NCBI RefSeq assembly: GCF_010389155.1 | Contig: NC_057765.1 | Location: 9,114,001-9,178,000, forward strand | DNA: 64,000 nucleotides | Source: Erigeron canadensis | Lineage: Eukaryota; Streptophyta; Magnoliopsida; Asterales; Asteraceae | Direction: 5' to 3' | Shown: positions 23,583-34,706 of the stretch, piece after piece | How the letters are laid out: each line of letters begins with the position of its first letter | How positions within the stretch are numbered: the first letter of the stretch is position 1 | The notes under the pieces: generated by a model | The model's input: only the letters and a program-made list of their open reading frames with translations | Told to the model about the DNA's origin: nothing | Database searches by the model: none | Made by a program: the position numbers and the translations under genes

Positions 23583-24440
23583 GGGTGAGTTATTTTGAAA
23601 ACTTACAAATTAAAAAAAATGCAAGAACAATTATGGACCATATATTTTCCCCACCTTTCTCTCTCTTAAATTAAATTAGAAAAATTTATCCAAATCATTC
23701 AAAATGGTTTATCTCACAAACCGTGAATCGTTAAATAAAACAAAAAGTATGAATAGTCTTAAATTTTCGTCCTCTTTCATTAGAGATGCAATTCGATATA
23801 TACTTTTGATGACTTTTTGATTTTTATTTTCTTTTTGATAATTACACATAACTTACACATGTGTAAGTTGAACGAAAATTGTGATTCGGAATGGGCTTCA
23901 CCCTTAAGGATATTCATAAAGGGTAGCTGGTGGAGGTGATAGTTTATTGAGGGTGATAGGTCATAGTGTGATAAGTCATAGAGGGTGATAGGTCATAGAG
24001 GGTGATGGGTGATCTACCTAACGGGCTCCGCCCTTAGCCGCTATGGCTCCACCATGGAATGACGGACTCCGCCTTTGGCCACCATGGCTCTGCCATGGAT
24101 TGACGGGCTCCGCCTTTAACCATCATTGTTGTGTACAGATGGTTATTTACTAATTTAAATGTGAAAACAAATATTCTACACGTGGTACAGAAGTACAAGG
24201 AAAAAAAATGAAAATTAAAAAGTCGTCAAAAGTATATCGAAGTGCATTTCTAATGAAAGAGTATGAAATTTTAAGACTAGCCATATTTTTTTTATCTAAC
24301 GATTTACGGTTTGTGAAATAAAGCATTTTGAATGATTTGAATGAATTTTTTATTTAATTGAAGAGAGAGAAATGTAAAAAAAAATAGGTGACCCAAAATT
24401 ATTTTTCGATACTTTTTATTTGTGAGTTATTAAATAACTA
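23583..24440. mobile_element. Foldback element with about 250-bp inverted arms
   Basis: The left arm (23583 to about 23835) and right arm (about 24205-24440) are inverted copies: TTCATTAGAGATGCAATTCG on the left mirrors its reverse complement on the right. The interior holds repeats GTGATAGGTCATAGAGGGT (23937-24015) and about 43-bp units GACGGRCTCCGCCTTTGGCC (24019-24121), plus the palindrome ACTTACACATGTGTAAGT near 23850. No coding potential. Confidence 0.75.
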
Positions 24441-25237
24441 TTCCTCTATCAATAAAATTCTAAATGTTTACAAAAAGTTTTTGATTTCTTTAATACAATT
24501 TACAAAGACTTACTGACCCGAAGGTTTGCTAACCTTAGATTGTAAAAACAATTTTGGACACAATATAATACCGATTACTTGTTAATACCAAATATAATAA
24601 CCATAAATGAAAATATAATACGTAAGCATCAAACAATCTTAATAAAGTTAATTTGAGTAATTATATATATATATATATGAGGAATAAAAATATGTGATTG
24701 TTAGTTATTTAAGATTAGGTATAAAACTCATCACATTTTAATCCATAAAAATTATGGAGGCTTTAATATTTATTCATTATACAATAAATATCAAATAATT
24801 TGTATATAAAAGATTATATACCCAAGATTCATTATCTATCAACCACGTATTCACTTTTATGTATATATATATAACTTATCAAGTCTTTAACGAAAAAAAG
24901 TCGATAATACATTAAAGAAATCAAAAGACAACGTAAACAAAGAAAATAAGTAAATTTTTGCTCCAAATGGGTGACCACTACCTAGAATATCTCGTCATTT
25001 TTTCATAATGTTAATCTGTTATTAACTAACATAATTATACAAGAAAAAACAGTATGTATTACATGATACATAACGACTTGTAAATCGAAGGTGGAACCCA
25101 CATAGCTCGTCTCCCACTCTTCCGTCAACCGCTGCACACAACCGGCTGGAGGTTGTCAATAACATCACTTAAGCGACAAGAAAACGATGAGGAAACGACG
25201 AGATGACGAGCCTTCGGAGCAGTTGAGAATAGTTAAA
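24441..25237. other. Spacer, nothing recognised
   Basis: AT-rich, no frame, repeat or splice pattern that I can support. A GC-richer stretch at 25075-25220 has no open frame of note. Confidence 0.5.
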
Positions 25238-25251
25238 ACTAGTCATTTTTC

Positions 25252-25579
25252 GTACTTTCTAGTTAGCTAAAGTGGTTGAGTACATGTCTTACAATCAAGA
25301 GGTCTTGAGTTCAACACTTGGAAAGTATATAAGAAGTTTTTCTATGAAGGCTTAGCTTGGGTATACCCAGGTTCAAGTCTGAGAAGACAGCGTTTACTCT
25401 ATTGATTGTCGTGCCTTCAGGCGGATTAGTAGGGGGTTTTTCCCCATCGGGTATTTGAAATAGGTATTTCTACTTCGAAAGAGTTCTCTAGCACGAACCC
25501 AATTAAAACAACGTATGTTAGATTTTTCACTGTCGAATCGAGAGACGAAGTTTTCAAACAAAATTCTAACTTTCAAAAT
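25252..25579 (+). mobile_element. tRNA-derived SINE, copy 2
   Basis: Same family as 21857-22190, opposite orientation. It starts GTACTTTCTAGTTAGCTAAA, with box A-like TAGCTAAAGTGGTTGAG and box B-like GGTCTTGAGTTCAACACT. A perfect 14-bp target duplication, ACTAGTCATTTTTC, flanks it at 25238-25251 and 25580-25593. It lies about 540 bp upstream of the mitochondrial carrier start codon. Confidence 0.9.
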
Positions 25580-25593
25580 ACTAGTCATTTTTC

Positions 25594-26116
25594 ATACATT
25601 ACAATTTTTACCTGATACATGTGCACTACACGATAAAATGGTAACCGACACGTGTCGGTATATACCTGATCCGACAAATCCTCGTCCTAAAAATCCATTA
25701 ACACCCGCCTCACTGCCACTAGCCAATCTATGTTCCAAACAAATAGTATTACATACAAATAATATATATCTCTATCTCAATATATTCGACACTATCCAAC
25801 CCAATCCACTTCCTAATTTATTTGTCTCTCCTATTCCGATCAGATTCACTTTTTTATTTCCTCCAAATGATCCCCGCCGTTTGCCTTTTCGAAATCTCCG
25901 TCAACCACCTTCGCCGGAGATGTTCCTTCCTTTTTTGGTAACTCACTTTCGTTCTCAAATCTTTCTTCGCAAACGTCACAAAAAATTAACTTTCCATTTT
26001 TAGTAACTTTACTTTACTCAACTTGTTCATTTTGATTTATCCTTTTTATATATATTGTTCAGTCTATATATATTATATAATATAATATATACATAAATAT
26101 CATCTAGCAAACTAAG
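25594..26116 (+). promoter_or_regulatory. Promoter and 5' UTR of the carrier gene
   Basis: Pyrimidine-rich, UTR-like sequence with a TATA-like run near 25758-25766. A plausible 5' UTR intron runs from 25938 (TTTTTTG|GTAACTC) to 26107 (TATCATCTAG), leaving CAAACTAAG before the ATG. The intron is inferred from splice signals only. The 162-codon frame at 25515-26003 here has no recognisable protein and crosses the SINE end, so I do not call it a gene. Confidence 0.5.
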
Positions 26117-27124
26117 ATGAGTTTGGGAGTGGCTGAAGATGATTCTGGGACAGATATTCATCTCCCAGCTGATATAGACTGGGAGATGCTTGATAAGTCC
26201 AAGTTTTTTTTCTTAGGTGCTGCTTTATTTTCGGGCGTGTCGGGTACACTGTACCCGACAGTCGTGTTAAAAACACGACAACAAGTACTTGTAAAAGACA
26301 CCCCATGTTACAAAATGGCGGTGTCGATATTACAAAGGGATGGTTTAAGAGGTTTTTATAGAGGATTTGGGACATCATTAATGGGTACAATTCCAGCTAG
26401 AGCACTTTACATGGGTGCACTTGAAATGACTAAAAGTAATGTTGGTTGTGCTACTTTAAAAATGGGCTTTTCTGATGGAAAAGCGGCTGCGATTGCGAAC
26501 GGTGTGGCTGGGGTAAGTGCAGCCATGGCTGCACAATTGGTTTGGACACCAATTGATGTTATTAGCCAAAGATTAATGGTTCAAGGTGGAATTAGTGGTT
26601 TTAAGTACAATGGTGGAATAGATGCTTTTAAAAAGATTGTGCATATGGATGGTATTAGAGGTTTGTATAGAGGATTTGGGATTTCTATATTGACATATGC
26701 ACCATCAAACGCGGTATGGTGGGCGTCTTATTCCATGGCTCATCGCGCGATTTGGGATGGGATTGGTTGTCATTTGAAAAAAGATGGCAATGGGAATAAT
26801 GGGAATGGGTTTAGGCCCGACTGTAAGGCAGTCGTGGCGGTTCAAGGAGTGAGTGCCGTGATGGCTAGTGGGGTTTCGGCATTGGTGACAATGCCATTAG
26901 ATACAATTAAAACAAGGCTTCAAGTTTTAGATGGAGAAGGGAAGGCAAGTGTAGGGCAAACAATTGGAAAGTTGATGAAAGAAGGTGGATTGAGTGCTTG
27001 TTATAGAGGATTGGGGCCAAGATGGGTCTCAATGTCAATGTCTGCAACTACAATGATCACCACCTATGAGTATCTCAAGAAATTATCAACTAAAAATCAA
27101 GATTCTTATGGTTCCCTTCAATGA
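26117..27124 (+). CDS. Mitochondrial carrier protein, SLC25A44-like (At1g72820 type)
   Basis: The 335-residue intact frame is one uninterrupted exon. It has the three-fold repeat of mitochondrial carriers, each with two membrane helices: about residues 27-108, 121-215 and 237-323. Signature motifs are YPTVVLKTR (46-54; Val49 where most carriers have Asp or Glu), TPIDVISQR (144-152) and MPLDTIKTR (259-267). Each repeat also shows its matrix-side motif: GFYRGFGTS (79-87), GLYRGFGIS (182-190) and ACYRGLGPR (294-302). Length and sequence fit the plant group of Arabidopsis At1g72820, related to animal SLC25A44, which imports branched-chain amino acids; the plant substrate is not known to me. The N-terminus (SLGVAEDDS, then IHLPADIDWEMLDKSKFF) is typical of the group, supporting this start. 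It sits in the inner mitochondrial membrane. No frameshift or missing residue is visible. Confidence 0.97.
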   Translation: MSLGVAEDDSGTDIHLPADIDWEMLDKSKFFFLGAALFSGVSGTLYPTVVLKTRQQVLVKDTPCYKMAVSILQRDGLRGFYRGFGTSLMGTIPARALYMGALEMTKSNVGCATLKMGFSDGKAAAIANGVAGVSAAMAAQLVWTPIDVISQRLMVQGGISGFKYNGGIDAFKKIVHMDGIRGLYRGFGISILTYAPSNAVWWASYSMAHRAIWDGIGCHLKKDGNGNNGNGFRPDCKAVVAVQGVSAVMASGVSALVTMPLDTIKTRLQVLDGEGKASVGQTIGKLMKEGGLSACYRGLGPRWVSMSMSATTMITTYEYLKKLSTKNQDSYGSLQ

Positions 27125-27534
27125 AATCTACCAACAATATGATCAAGTCAATGAAATCTTCAAACTTATTACACTTTTTTTCTATTAAGTACTCGGTATG
27201 TTATAGAATAAGACTAGTCTTTTTAAAAGAGAAGTGTTAATTAAGTTCGATGATAACATTTATTATTCTATAGATACAAAATTACAAATATCTTGAAAGC
27301 ACTAGTTTTGGTTTATTATATAATCCACTGTATGCAAGTTGGTATAATGTAATGCAAGGAAGTTGTACATATGTAGCTTTAGTTATTATTATCCCCTCAC
27401 TTTTCTGGTGCTATGTATTATAATGTTTCAATTTTTTAGCCCTTTGTTTAGTTATGTATAAAGTATTAGATATTTAGATCTAGAGTTATAATGGAATATT
27501 ATTATATGGGTAATGATGAATCCTTCTAAGTTGT
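27125..27534 (+). other. 3' flank of the carrier gene
   Basis: T-rich with AATAA-like signals (for example near 27206) and no frame; it likely holds the 3' UTR and polyadenylation region. The exact end is not determinable. Confidence 0.5.
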
Positions 27535-27664
27535 TAGTTTAAAAATTCTCCTAATTAATAGGATTGTGACATGTGAAAAATTAGGGTGAGATTAGGAAAA
27601 AGAATTAGTGGTATACACATGTCACCATCTAAAGCTATTACGAGGAATTTTAGGCTAATTTTTT
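27535..27664. repeat. Small foldback MITE
   Basis: The left arm TAAAAATTCTCCTAATTAAT and TGTGACATGTG mirrors the right arm CACATGTCACC … TTACGAGGAATTTTA, giving arms of about 40 bp around a short loop. Non-coding. Confidence 0.55.
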
Positions 27665-28349
27665 AGAAAGATAAATCATTTTCATCCTTATTATATATAG
27701 TGATAGTAATTAATGTTAATATTAATATAACAACCTGATTATTGATGGGGTCTATTGTATAAACATCTATAATCCTTTATAAAACAAACTGGACTCTCTA
27801 TTTTAGAAAAATCAGCATTCTTTTCAATATCTTCAAACTAACCTTAAATAACCCTAATAAATATATTTAAAATGGTTAATTTTCACATCTAATCCTCGGA
27901 GATGCCTCATCGTCGCATTTCATGAAAGTGACCTAAACAACTTGTATTACCGTTACGGCATCTCACACATTATAAATTGTTGCCGCTACAACACGCAAAC
28001 ACGTACCTTTCTAGTAACTACTTAATTTAGACAAGTGGTGTATACTTATTGTTGTTATACTTAAAAGATAACGTTGTTTCCATCAAAATCATATTATTGT
28101 TCGTTTGTGTACTTGTTTTGAAGTTATTAACTTATGTTGGTTAACTTAAAAGAGTAATATGTAAATAGTTTATCAAAATATATTATGAAAGATAACAACA
28201 TGGCCCAAAAATAGGATATACAGAGTATACCGTTTTACACTTATTTGATAGGAACGATTTCTCGAAAGACTTATAACGTGTTTGTAGTACATGGCCCAAA
28301 AATAGGATATACAGAGTATACCGTTATATATATATATATATATATATAA
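27665..28349. repeat. Spacer with a short direct duplication
   Basis: CATGGCCCAAAAATAGGATA and the following 17 bases occur twice (28198-28235 and 28289-28325), 91 bp apart. A TA run follows at about 28325-28347. Otherwise nothing. Confidence 0.7.
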
Positions 28350-29003
28350 GGGTGAGTTATTTGTAGTACATACTTTTTATAGTACATGTGTACCATGTGT
28401 AACTTAACTTACACACTTCTTCTTCCTTCTTCCTTCCATCTCCGACCACCACCATGATCATCTCCTACCACCACCATGATACTCCGGCGTACACATGTGT
28501 AACTACAACTTACACATGTGTAAGTTAACTTTCCGGTGAGAATCAGGTTCGTTTTCGGGTGGATACGGTACGGGCCAGAGGCCCTCATCCGTTCTAAGTT
28601 GACCGTTAAGGGACGTATATGGGAATTGTATGGATTTGATGGGCGGCGATCCAAGAGATGGTGGCGGTGTGCTACAGGGGCTCCGCCCTTGCTGCCGGCA
28701 CCGGCGCCGTCGCTGGGTGGTCGGAGATGATGATGGCTGATGGTGGTTGTCTCGCGAAGGAAAAAACCTAGAAATTTTAAACGCTAAAATGCTAAAAAAA
28801 AGTTGTACTTACACATGTGTAAGTTAGTTACACATGTGTAAGTCTCGCCGGAGATGGTCGCCGTCGCCGGAGAATCATGGTGGTGGTCGGAGATGATCAT
28901 GGTAGTGGTGTTGGTGGTCGGAGATGAAAGGGAGAAGGAAGAAGAAGGAGGAAATACCTTGTACTTTTTGTACTTTTTCAAACCCTTGTACTAAAAATAA
29001 CTA
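28350..29003. mobile_element. Foldback element related to 23583-24440
   Basis: Starts GGGTGAGTTATTTGTAGTAC, ends GTACTAAAAATAACTA, set in TA-rich target DNA. Arms include CTCCGACCACCACCATGATC and its inverse. The palindrome CTTACACATGTGTAAG or close forms occur several times (28495-28530, 28808-28845). The interior contains the same CTCCGCCCTTGC-type module as the 23.6-kb element. Short frames here are not genes. Confidence 0.7.
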
Positions 29004-29031
29004 TATATATATATATATATATAGATCCTGG

Positions 29032-32000
29032 AAGAAGGTGTCTTAAGGAGAGAAGGGTATAAAGGTCCTATGAACCAATCAAAACGCGACATGTGTCAAA
29101 ATGAAAAAAATGCGCGGTGGCATTTTGGTAAATAAATCAAACTTTTCTGAAGTGATCAGCCTGGGTTCCGATCAGCTTGGGTCTGGGTCAGCTTGGGTTC
29201 TGATTAGCTTGGTTGGTCAGCTTGGTCAACCTGGGTTCTGATCAGCTTCGGTCTGGATCAGCATAATCAGTTTGGTCAGCTTGGGTCTGGGTCAGGTTGT
29301 GTCAGGTTGGATGTAATATCCTATAAAATCTAAAACAATTTAAATTTGATAAAATGTAAAACAAATAATTTGATAGATATAAATTAACCTAAGTTTAATA
29401 TAATTTTAGTTATCCTAAGTTGTTATAAAATAAAAGTTAATAGGCGTCTTAATCGGTTATGGTTCATGTTACATATCACTAGTTGTTATGAATGTTAGGT
29501 GTAGTGTACCGACTTTTAATTAGAATTAAAATACATGGCTTTTCATATCCTCAAATTTACAGTTAAGGAAGGAACGTAATAGATAAAAGGCTAGACCATA
29601 TATGAGAAGCTAAAAACAATCCTCATATACAACACACAATAATAATACTAATTATCCTACTACTAAAACAAGACTCTTTGATGGAATGGATTATGGTGGA
29701 AAGCAAAATGCATAAAAGGGGCTAGGCTAATGAATCCTTATTATTAAATTAGAAATCTTCATCAACTAGCTAGACTAGCAAATTATTTTCATCTTCTCAT
29801 CCATAGAACATTAATTTGCATATGGGGTTAAAGGATTAAAAGACAAAATAATTTTGGGTTGTATCTTTAAGGAATATAAGATTTGGGTTGATTAGTCAAA
29901 GGGATTTACATAGTACAAGGCTCCTCTAGTATTATCTTGTTGGTAATTTTCTAAACCCTTTATATTTTAATCAATAAATCTGTTAATAATTTCATACTCA
30001 TGATAACCATATTTTTTTTATTATTATTATATTAAAAGAAAACTAGTTTTATGGTTGATTGATAGATTATTATGATAACTAATCAACATGACATTTTCAA
30101 ATTTTTATAAGAAAAATATTTACGTATGATGTTCATAAATATATATAGAGTAATTAAATTTTTTTAAACTTGGATGTGATATGGGTTTTCTTTTATTTAT
30201 AAAAATATATCTTTTAGTACATATCTATAATGATATTTTAGAAAATTTTGAAGATGTCAAGATATAGGTGGTATCATGCTTCTGTTAGAACTAATTTATA
30301 AAAAAAATAATCAGATAGCATATATTTTTGCCATGCCATCTATGTCACTGTCCTTTGAAAACCGATTAGTGGAAACAAATGCGAAATGCCTATATCTAGA
30401 CTATTGATCATTAATAAGATTTAACATGAAAAATAATTAATTTTGGTGAGGGCTGTTGCATGTATGGGAACGTGATTTTTAGGCAACAGTGTGTAAAGCA
30501 ACGAAATAAAATTCTTAAAATTTTGTAGTATGCGTGTCAGTAATTCAAAAATAGTATGACGATATCATCTAAAATACTTATTAAAAGTCACTAAATATAA
30601 TGGATATTACATACTCCCTATTTGAATATATTTTGTGCTTATACTCTTGTATATGATTAGATTCGGTTTGGTGATCGCGTTTCGTTGGTGGATCTTGCAT
30701 TTTTAATTCGTTGTGATCGGCGATAAGGTACGGATATTCTAGGTGGTATTACGACCCCTCCGGTAAAATCTTTTTTTCTCAAAACTTCATTTAAATTTTG
30801 TGAAATTTGTATGGATTCGATATATCATTTGAAAAATTATTTGTTTGTTAGCCTTTAAATATATTTGTTGATTCGAAAATTATAATATTTTTGATATATA
30901 TTAAGTGTGTCAAAACCATCTCTTGAAACCCAATTCGATAATAGTCCCGAAAGAGTTGCGTTTGGGTGTTACATTTGATGCGGTGATTTGTACAAGTGTT
31001 TCCCCAATTCGTACACTTATATATGTCCCTTAATTAACGAAAATTAATACCGTCGCATATTATAGGGTAAGTTTATATTTAAATGTCTTAAAATATTTTC
31101 TTCTAAGTGTCCAAAAACTCATTTTTGACTCTTAAAACTTATTCGACATATCTATATATATAACTTGGTCAAAACGGTTTCTTAAGATATGCATATAAGA
31201 GTAACCTATCCATGGGGGTCCCATGGGCGCGTTATTGTGACACCAATGACGTGGCACCGTCCGTAGCGGTGTATTTGATTTGTTCTACGGTGTCTCCTTT
31301 TGATAACCCGGTATGGTTCGAGCTCATTATATTGTATTTGATAGGAGGTGTATTGATCGGTCCTAGGTAATCTTTGTTTGACGGTGGGCGCTTATCATAG
31401 TGTCAGACGAGGCGTTTTGCACCATAAATGAATGATTAGTGGAGTAGCTACCCTATGATTTCATTCGGCCCTTATTTGTTTGACTCTTACATGCATTATT
31501 TTATGAAACTTGGTTTTATATTTGATATACGTATTTAACGTATGATATATGGTGGAATTATACGTATTTGTACTTTGATTTGAAATAAGTTTGTTAAGGT
31601 AATAAATTTGTCTTTGAATTACGTTTCTGCTTTTAATATTATACTTCAGCATTTGTCATATCCGTCACTGAGCTTTTGCTCATCCGTATTCCTTTTTCTT
31701 TCTTATACGGCAGGTGATCAAGGGGGCATTGGGAACCAGCGAAGAGCGTAGAATGATTTGGACTTAGCACCTCTGGCCTTAGAGTTTCTCAAGCTTTAGT
31801 TCTTTATGTTGGATTATAAGTACTTTTGAATATTTTGTTACCTTGACTTTGGTTTGATTTTGAATAAGATTAATGTCCCTTTTGATATCATTTTGTACGT
31901 TTCGTAAGTTAGGGGCGTTACATTGGGGTCTGTTCAGGTTGTGTCAGCTTGACACAATTTACACATAATCTACACAAATGTAGATTATGGGTTTTGGGTC

Positions 32001-32912
32001 AGCTTGGGTTCTAGGTTAGGTCATCTTGGGTTCTGACCCAAACCTGACCCAAGCTTGGGTTCTGATTAGCTTGGTTGGTTAGCATGATCAATTTGGTCAG
32101 ATTGGGGTCAGGGTCTGATTGGGTCAGGTTTGGTTAGCTTGGGGTTGGGTCAGGTTGGGTCAGCATGGGGTTGGGTTGGGTCAGCTTGGGGTCTGGGTCA
32201 GGTTGGGTCAGCTTAGTTAGCTTGGGTTGGGTCAGGTTGACACAATCTACACAAATGTAGATTAATCTACACAAATGTAGATTATGGGTTTTGGATCAAC
32301 TTGGGGTCAGGTTGAGTCAGCTTGGGGTTGGGTAAGGTCATCTTGGGGTCTGGTTCAGGTTGGGTCAGATTGGGTCAGCTTGGTTAGCTTGGGTTGGGTT
32401 AGCTTGGGTTGGGTCAGCTTGACACAATCTACACAAATGTAGATAATGGGTTTTGGATCAGCTTAGGGTTGGGTTGGGTCAGCTTGGGGTCTGGGTCAGG
32501 TTGGGTCAGCTTGGGTTGGGTCAGCTTGACACAAAACTACACATAATCTACACAGATGTAGATCCCAAGCTGACCCAGATTCCAGGCTGACCAAGCTGAC
32601 CCATAACCCAGGCTGACCAATCTGACCCAACCAAGTTGACCAAGCTGACTAACGAAGCTGATCAGAACCCAAGCTGATTAGAACCCAAGCTGACCCAGAA
32701 CCCAAACTGACCAACCAAGCTGACCAAGCTTACCCAACCAAGCTGATCATAACCGAAGCTGACCCAGACCCAGGCTGATCCAGAACCAGGCTGACAAAAG
32801 TTTGATTTATTTACAAAAATGCCATCGCTTTTTTTTTGTTTTTAAATCCACATGTCACGTTCTGATTGGTTCATAAGACCTTCTTTCCCTTCTCTCCTTA
32901 AGACACCTTCTT
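29032..32912. mobile_element. Foldback element with GGTCAGCTTGGG-repeat arms, split by a solo LTR
   Basis: The terminal inverted repeat starts AGAAGGTGTCTTAAGGAGAG on the left and is mirrored by CTCTCCTTAAGACACCTTCT ending at 32912. The match continues inward through GACATGTG and AAATCAAACTTTT. Both arms then consist of degenerate tandem units such as TTGGGTCAGCTTGGG (29150-29310 and 31923-32540), inverted at 32560-32800 as CCAAGCTGACCC. Short palindromes TCTACACAAATGTAGA recur at 31970-32560. No coding sequence. The 2.6 kb segment at 29312-31922 is a later insertion. Confidence 0.8.
29312..31922. mobile_element. Solo LTR (2.6 kb, Ty3-gypsy type)
   Basis: TGTAATATCC … AGGGGCGTTACA, TG/CA ends, flanked by TTGGA (29307-29311) and TTGGG (31923-31927), a target duplication with one mismatch. 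The end style (TGTAA…GTTACA) and length fit large gypsy LTRs. There is no primer site or coding part beside it, consistent with recombination between two LTRs. Orientation is not certain; the CAGGTGATCAAGGGGGCATT stretch near 31711 suggests plus. Confidence 0.75.
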
Positions 32913-32922
32913 ATTTGATCTC

Positions 32923-33633
32923 TCTTATATATATATATAAAACAAATAAAATTTCAACTTTCAACTTCAACAATGTACACATGATAATGCATGATGTACC
33001 ATACATTAATGCCCACAACTTTCAACTTTCATTTACATCTCTCTCCTCAAATCTCAACCACTCATTTTTTCCTCTCTCTTCCATAAATCATTTTATTCTT
33101 CTAATTCATTCAAAAAAAAATTATCTTAAAAATCGTACATTGATAAAATCATAAAAATTATATGGGTCTTCTTAAAATTTCATGTTGTTTCATTAGAGAT
33201 GTCGTTCGATATACTTTCGACGAACTTTTAAATTCGATGGTATACTCTATTATAAAACAAATAATGTTTCAACTTTCATTTTCATCTCTCTCCTCAAATC
33301 TCAATCACTCAATTTGTTTTCTCTCCTCCATAAATCATTTTATTCCTTTAATTCATTCAAAAAAAATTATTTCAAAAACCGTACATTGATAAATCATAAA
33401 TATTATATGGGTATTTTTAAAATTTCATGCTCTTTCATTAGAGATGTCATTCGATATATACTTTCGACGAACTTTTAAATCCGATGGTGAAGCCCGTACG
33501 GATAAGTCATTAGGCTATCACACTCTATGACCTATACCCCCTATGACATATCACACTCTATGACCTATCACCCCCACCATCTCACCGCCGCTAATTCCAC
33601 GACCGTCGCAACGCACAGATATCGTGTTCTCGT
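32923..33633 (+). mobile_element. Helitron of the 5307 family, internally duplicated
   Basis: Shares TTTCAACTTTCAACTTCAAC, the TGATAATGCATGATGTACCA block and the 3' stem ACCGTCGCAACGC with the other two copies. The block from the 5'-like CTCTATTATAAAACAAATAA (33245) through the TTAGAGATGT block is present twice, so the element looks like a partial tandem dimer. The target of the CACTA insertion at 5606 is seen here uninterrupted (near 33505-33520). Confidence 0.65.
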
Positions 33634-33984
33634 AAATGTTAAAAGAAAAAGCCTTTAGATATTTTTGTACCTGGGCTATATGTGAATTGGTAAATTTTCT
33701 TAATAATAATCTTAATAGAGTCAATGCTCTAATCATCATGAATGATCAACTTAAACTTTCTTAAGTGTTGACTTTAACTCGTATGATAGCTCTTGCAAAT
33801 AACTTGGGACAACATTGCAGTTTTCTTAAGCAACATCATAATCCTAATTAATTAATTTAACATCATCGTCATCAACATACATACTAACATGATGCAAATA
33901 ATAATGCAATTTGTTAATCGAAAGCAGTACGCACTATGCAGTCTATAAATAAATTATTAAGGTATCTATAAATTTTATAACTTT

Positions 33985-34689
33985 TGTTGGAATATAAGCA
34001 TATAATCATACATATAATCACGAGTAAATGCAACGGAAGAATCGAAACAAATATGAAATTAAATTAATTAACAAAGAATATAATTGAGATGTGTACGTTA
34101 TGCAAAGCTCCAATAAATAATAATAATGATAATATTCTTATGATTTAGGGTTTAAAGCAAACCCCTCTACGATCGCACAGTAGACACCTCTTATACCGTA
34201 TGCTAGTATCCCGATCACAATCCGAATAACCATTTGTTACTATCCCTAAAAGTTAAAAACCGAAAATCCCTTTGGAAGAGGGAGTTTCGCCGAACCAAGA
34301 AAGAGGGAGAAAAAAGAGAGAATTTGCTATGTGAAAGTATGAGAAAACCATTGAATTAAGCGCTCTATTTATAGGGAATAATTAGGGTTTTGTTTCTTGG
34401 TGATCAAGTTTAATCAAGGCCTAAAAAAGGCTCTCAAAACCTGGCCCCCTTATAGGAATTAGGGTCCAAAACCAATTTTCTAATTTCACATTTTAATTAT
34501 CCTCTTTAATTAATTAAATACAATTAACCTTTTAATTATATTTAATTAATCATTTAATGATCAAATTAATTAATATATTAATTAATATACTAATTAATAA
34601 TATAGAGTTATCGTGTTATTTCGTGTGACCCCGTAGGCTTAAATTATTTTCGGACATGCGATTTATAATAAAATGATCATACTCCAACA
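33985..34689 (-). repeat. 3' LTR of the copia element
   Basis: 705 bp, TGTTGGAATATAAGC … ACTCCAACA; matches 41189-41685 plus 60241-60404. The right copy lacks about 50 bp found here at about 34148-34200. Confidence 0.93.
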
Positions 34690-34706
34690 GCTCCCACTTG
34701 AGCATG
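34690..34706 (-). promoter_or_regulatory. Polypurine tract of the copia element
   Basis: On the minus strand GCTCAAGTGGGAGC lies directly before the LTR start, the usual plus-strand primer of plant copia elements. Confidence 0.85.

Noticed and set aside
21857..25579. tRNA genes at the A/B box-like motifs
   Set aside because: No cloverleaf can be formed around them; the elements have poly(A)-like tails and target duplications, so they are SINEs.
25515..26003. 162-codon plus-strand frame upstream of the carrier gene
   Set aside because: It begins inside the SINE, crosses the target duplication and continues in 5' UTR-like sequence; no recognisable protein and no splice or start context.
26112..26390. 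92-codon minus-strand frame over the carrier gene start
   Set aside because: Antisense shadow of the carrier coding sequence.
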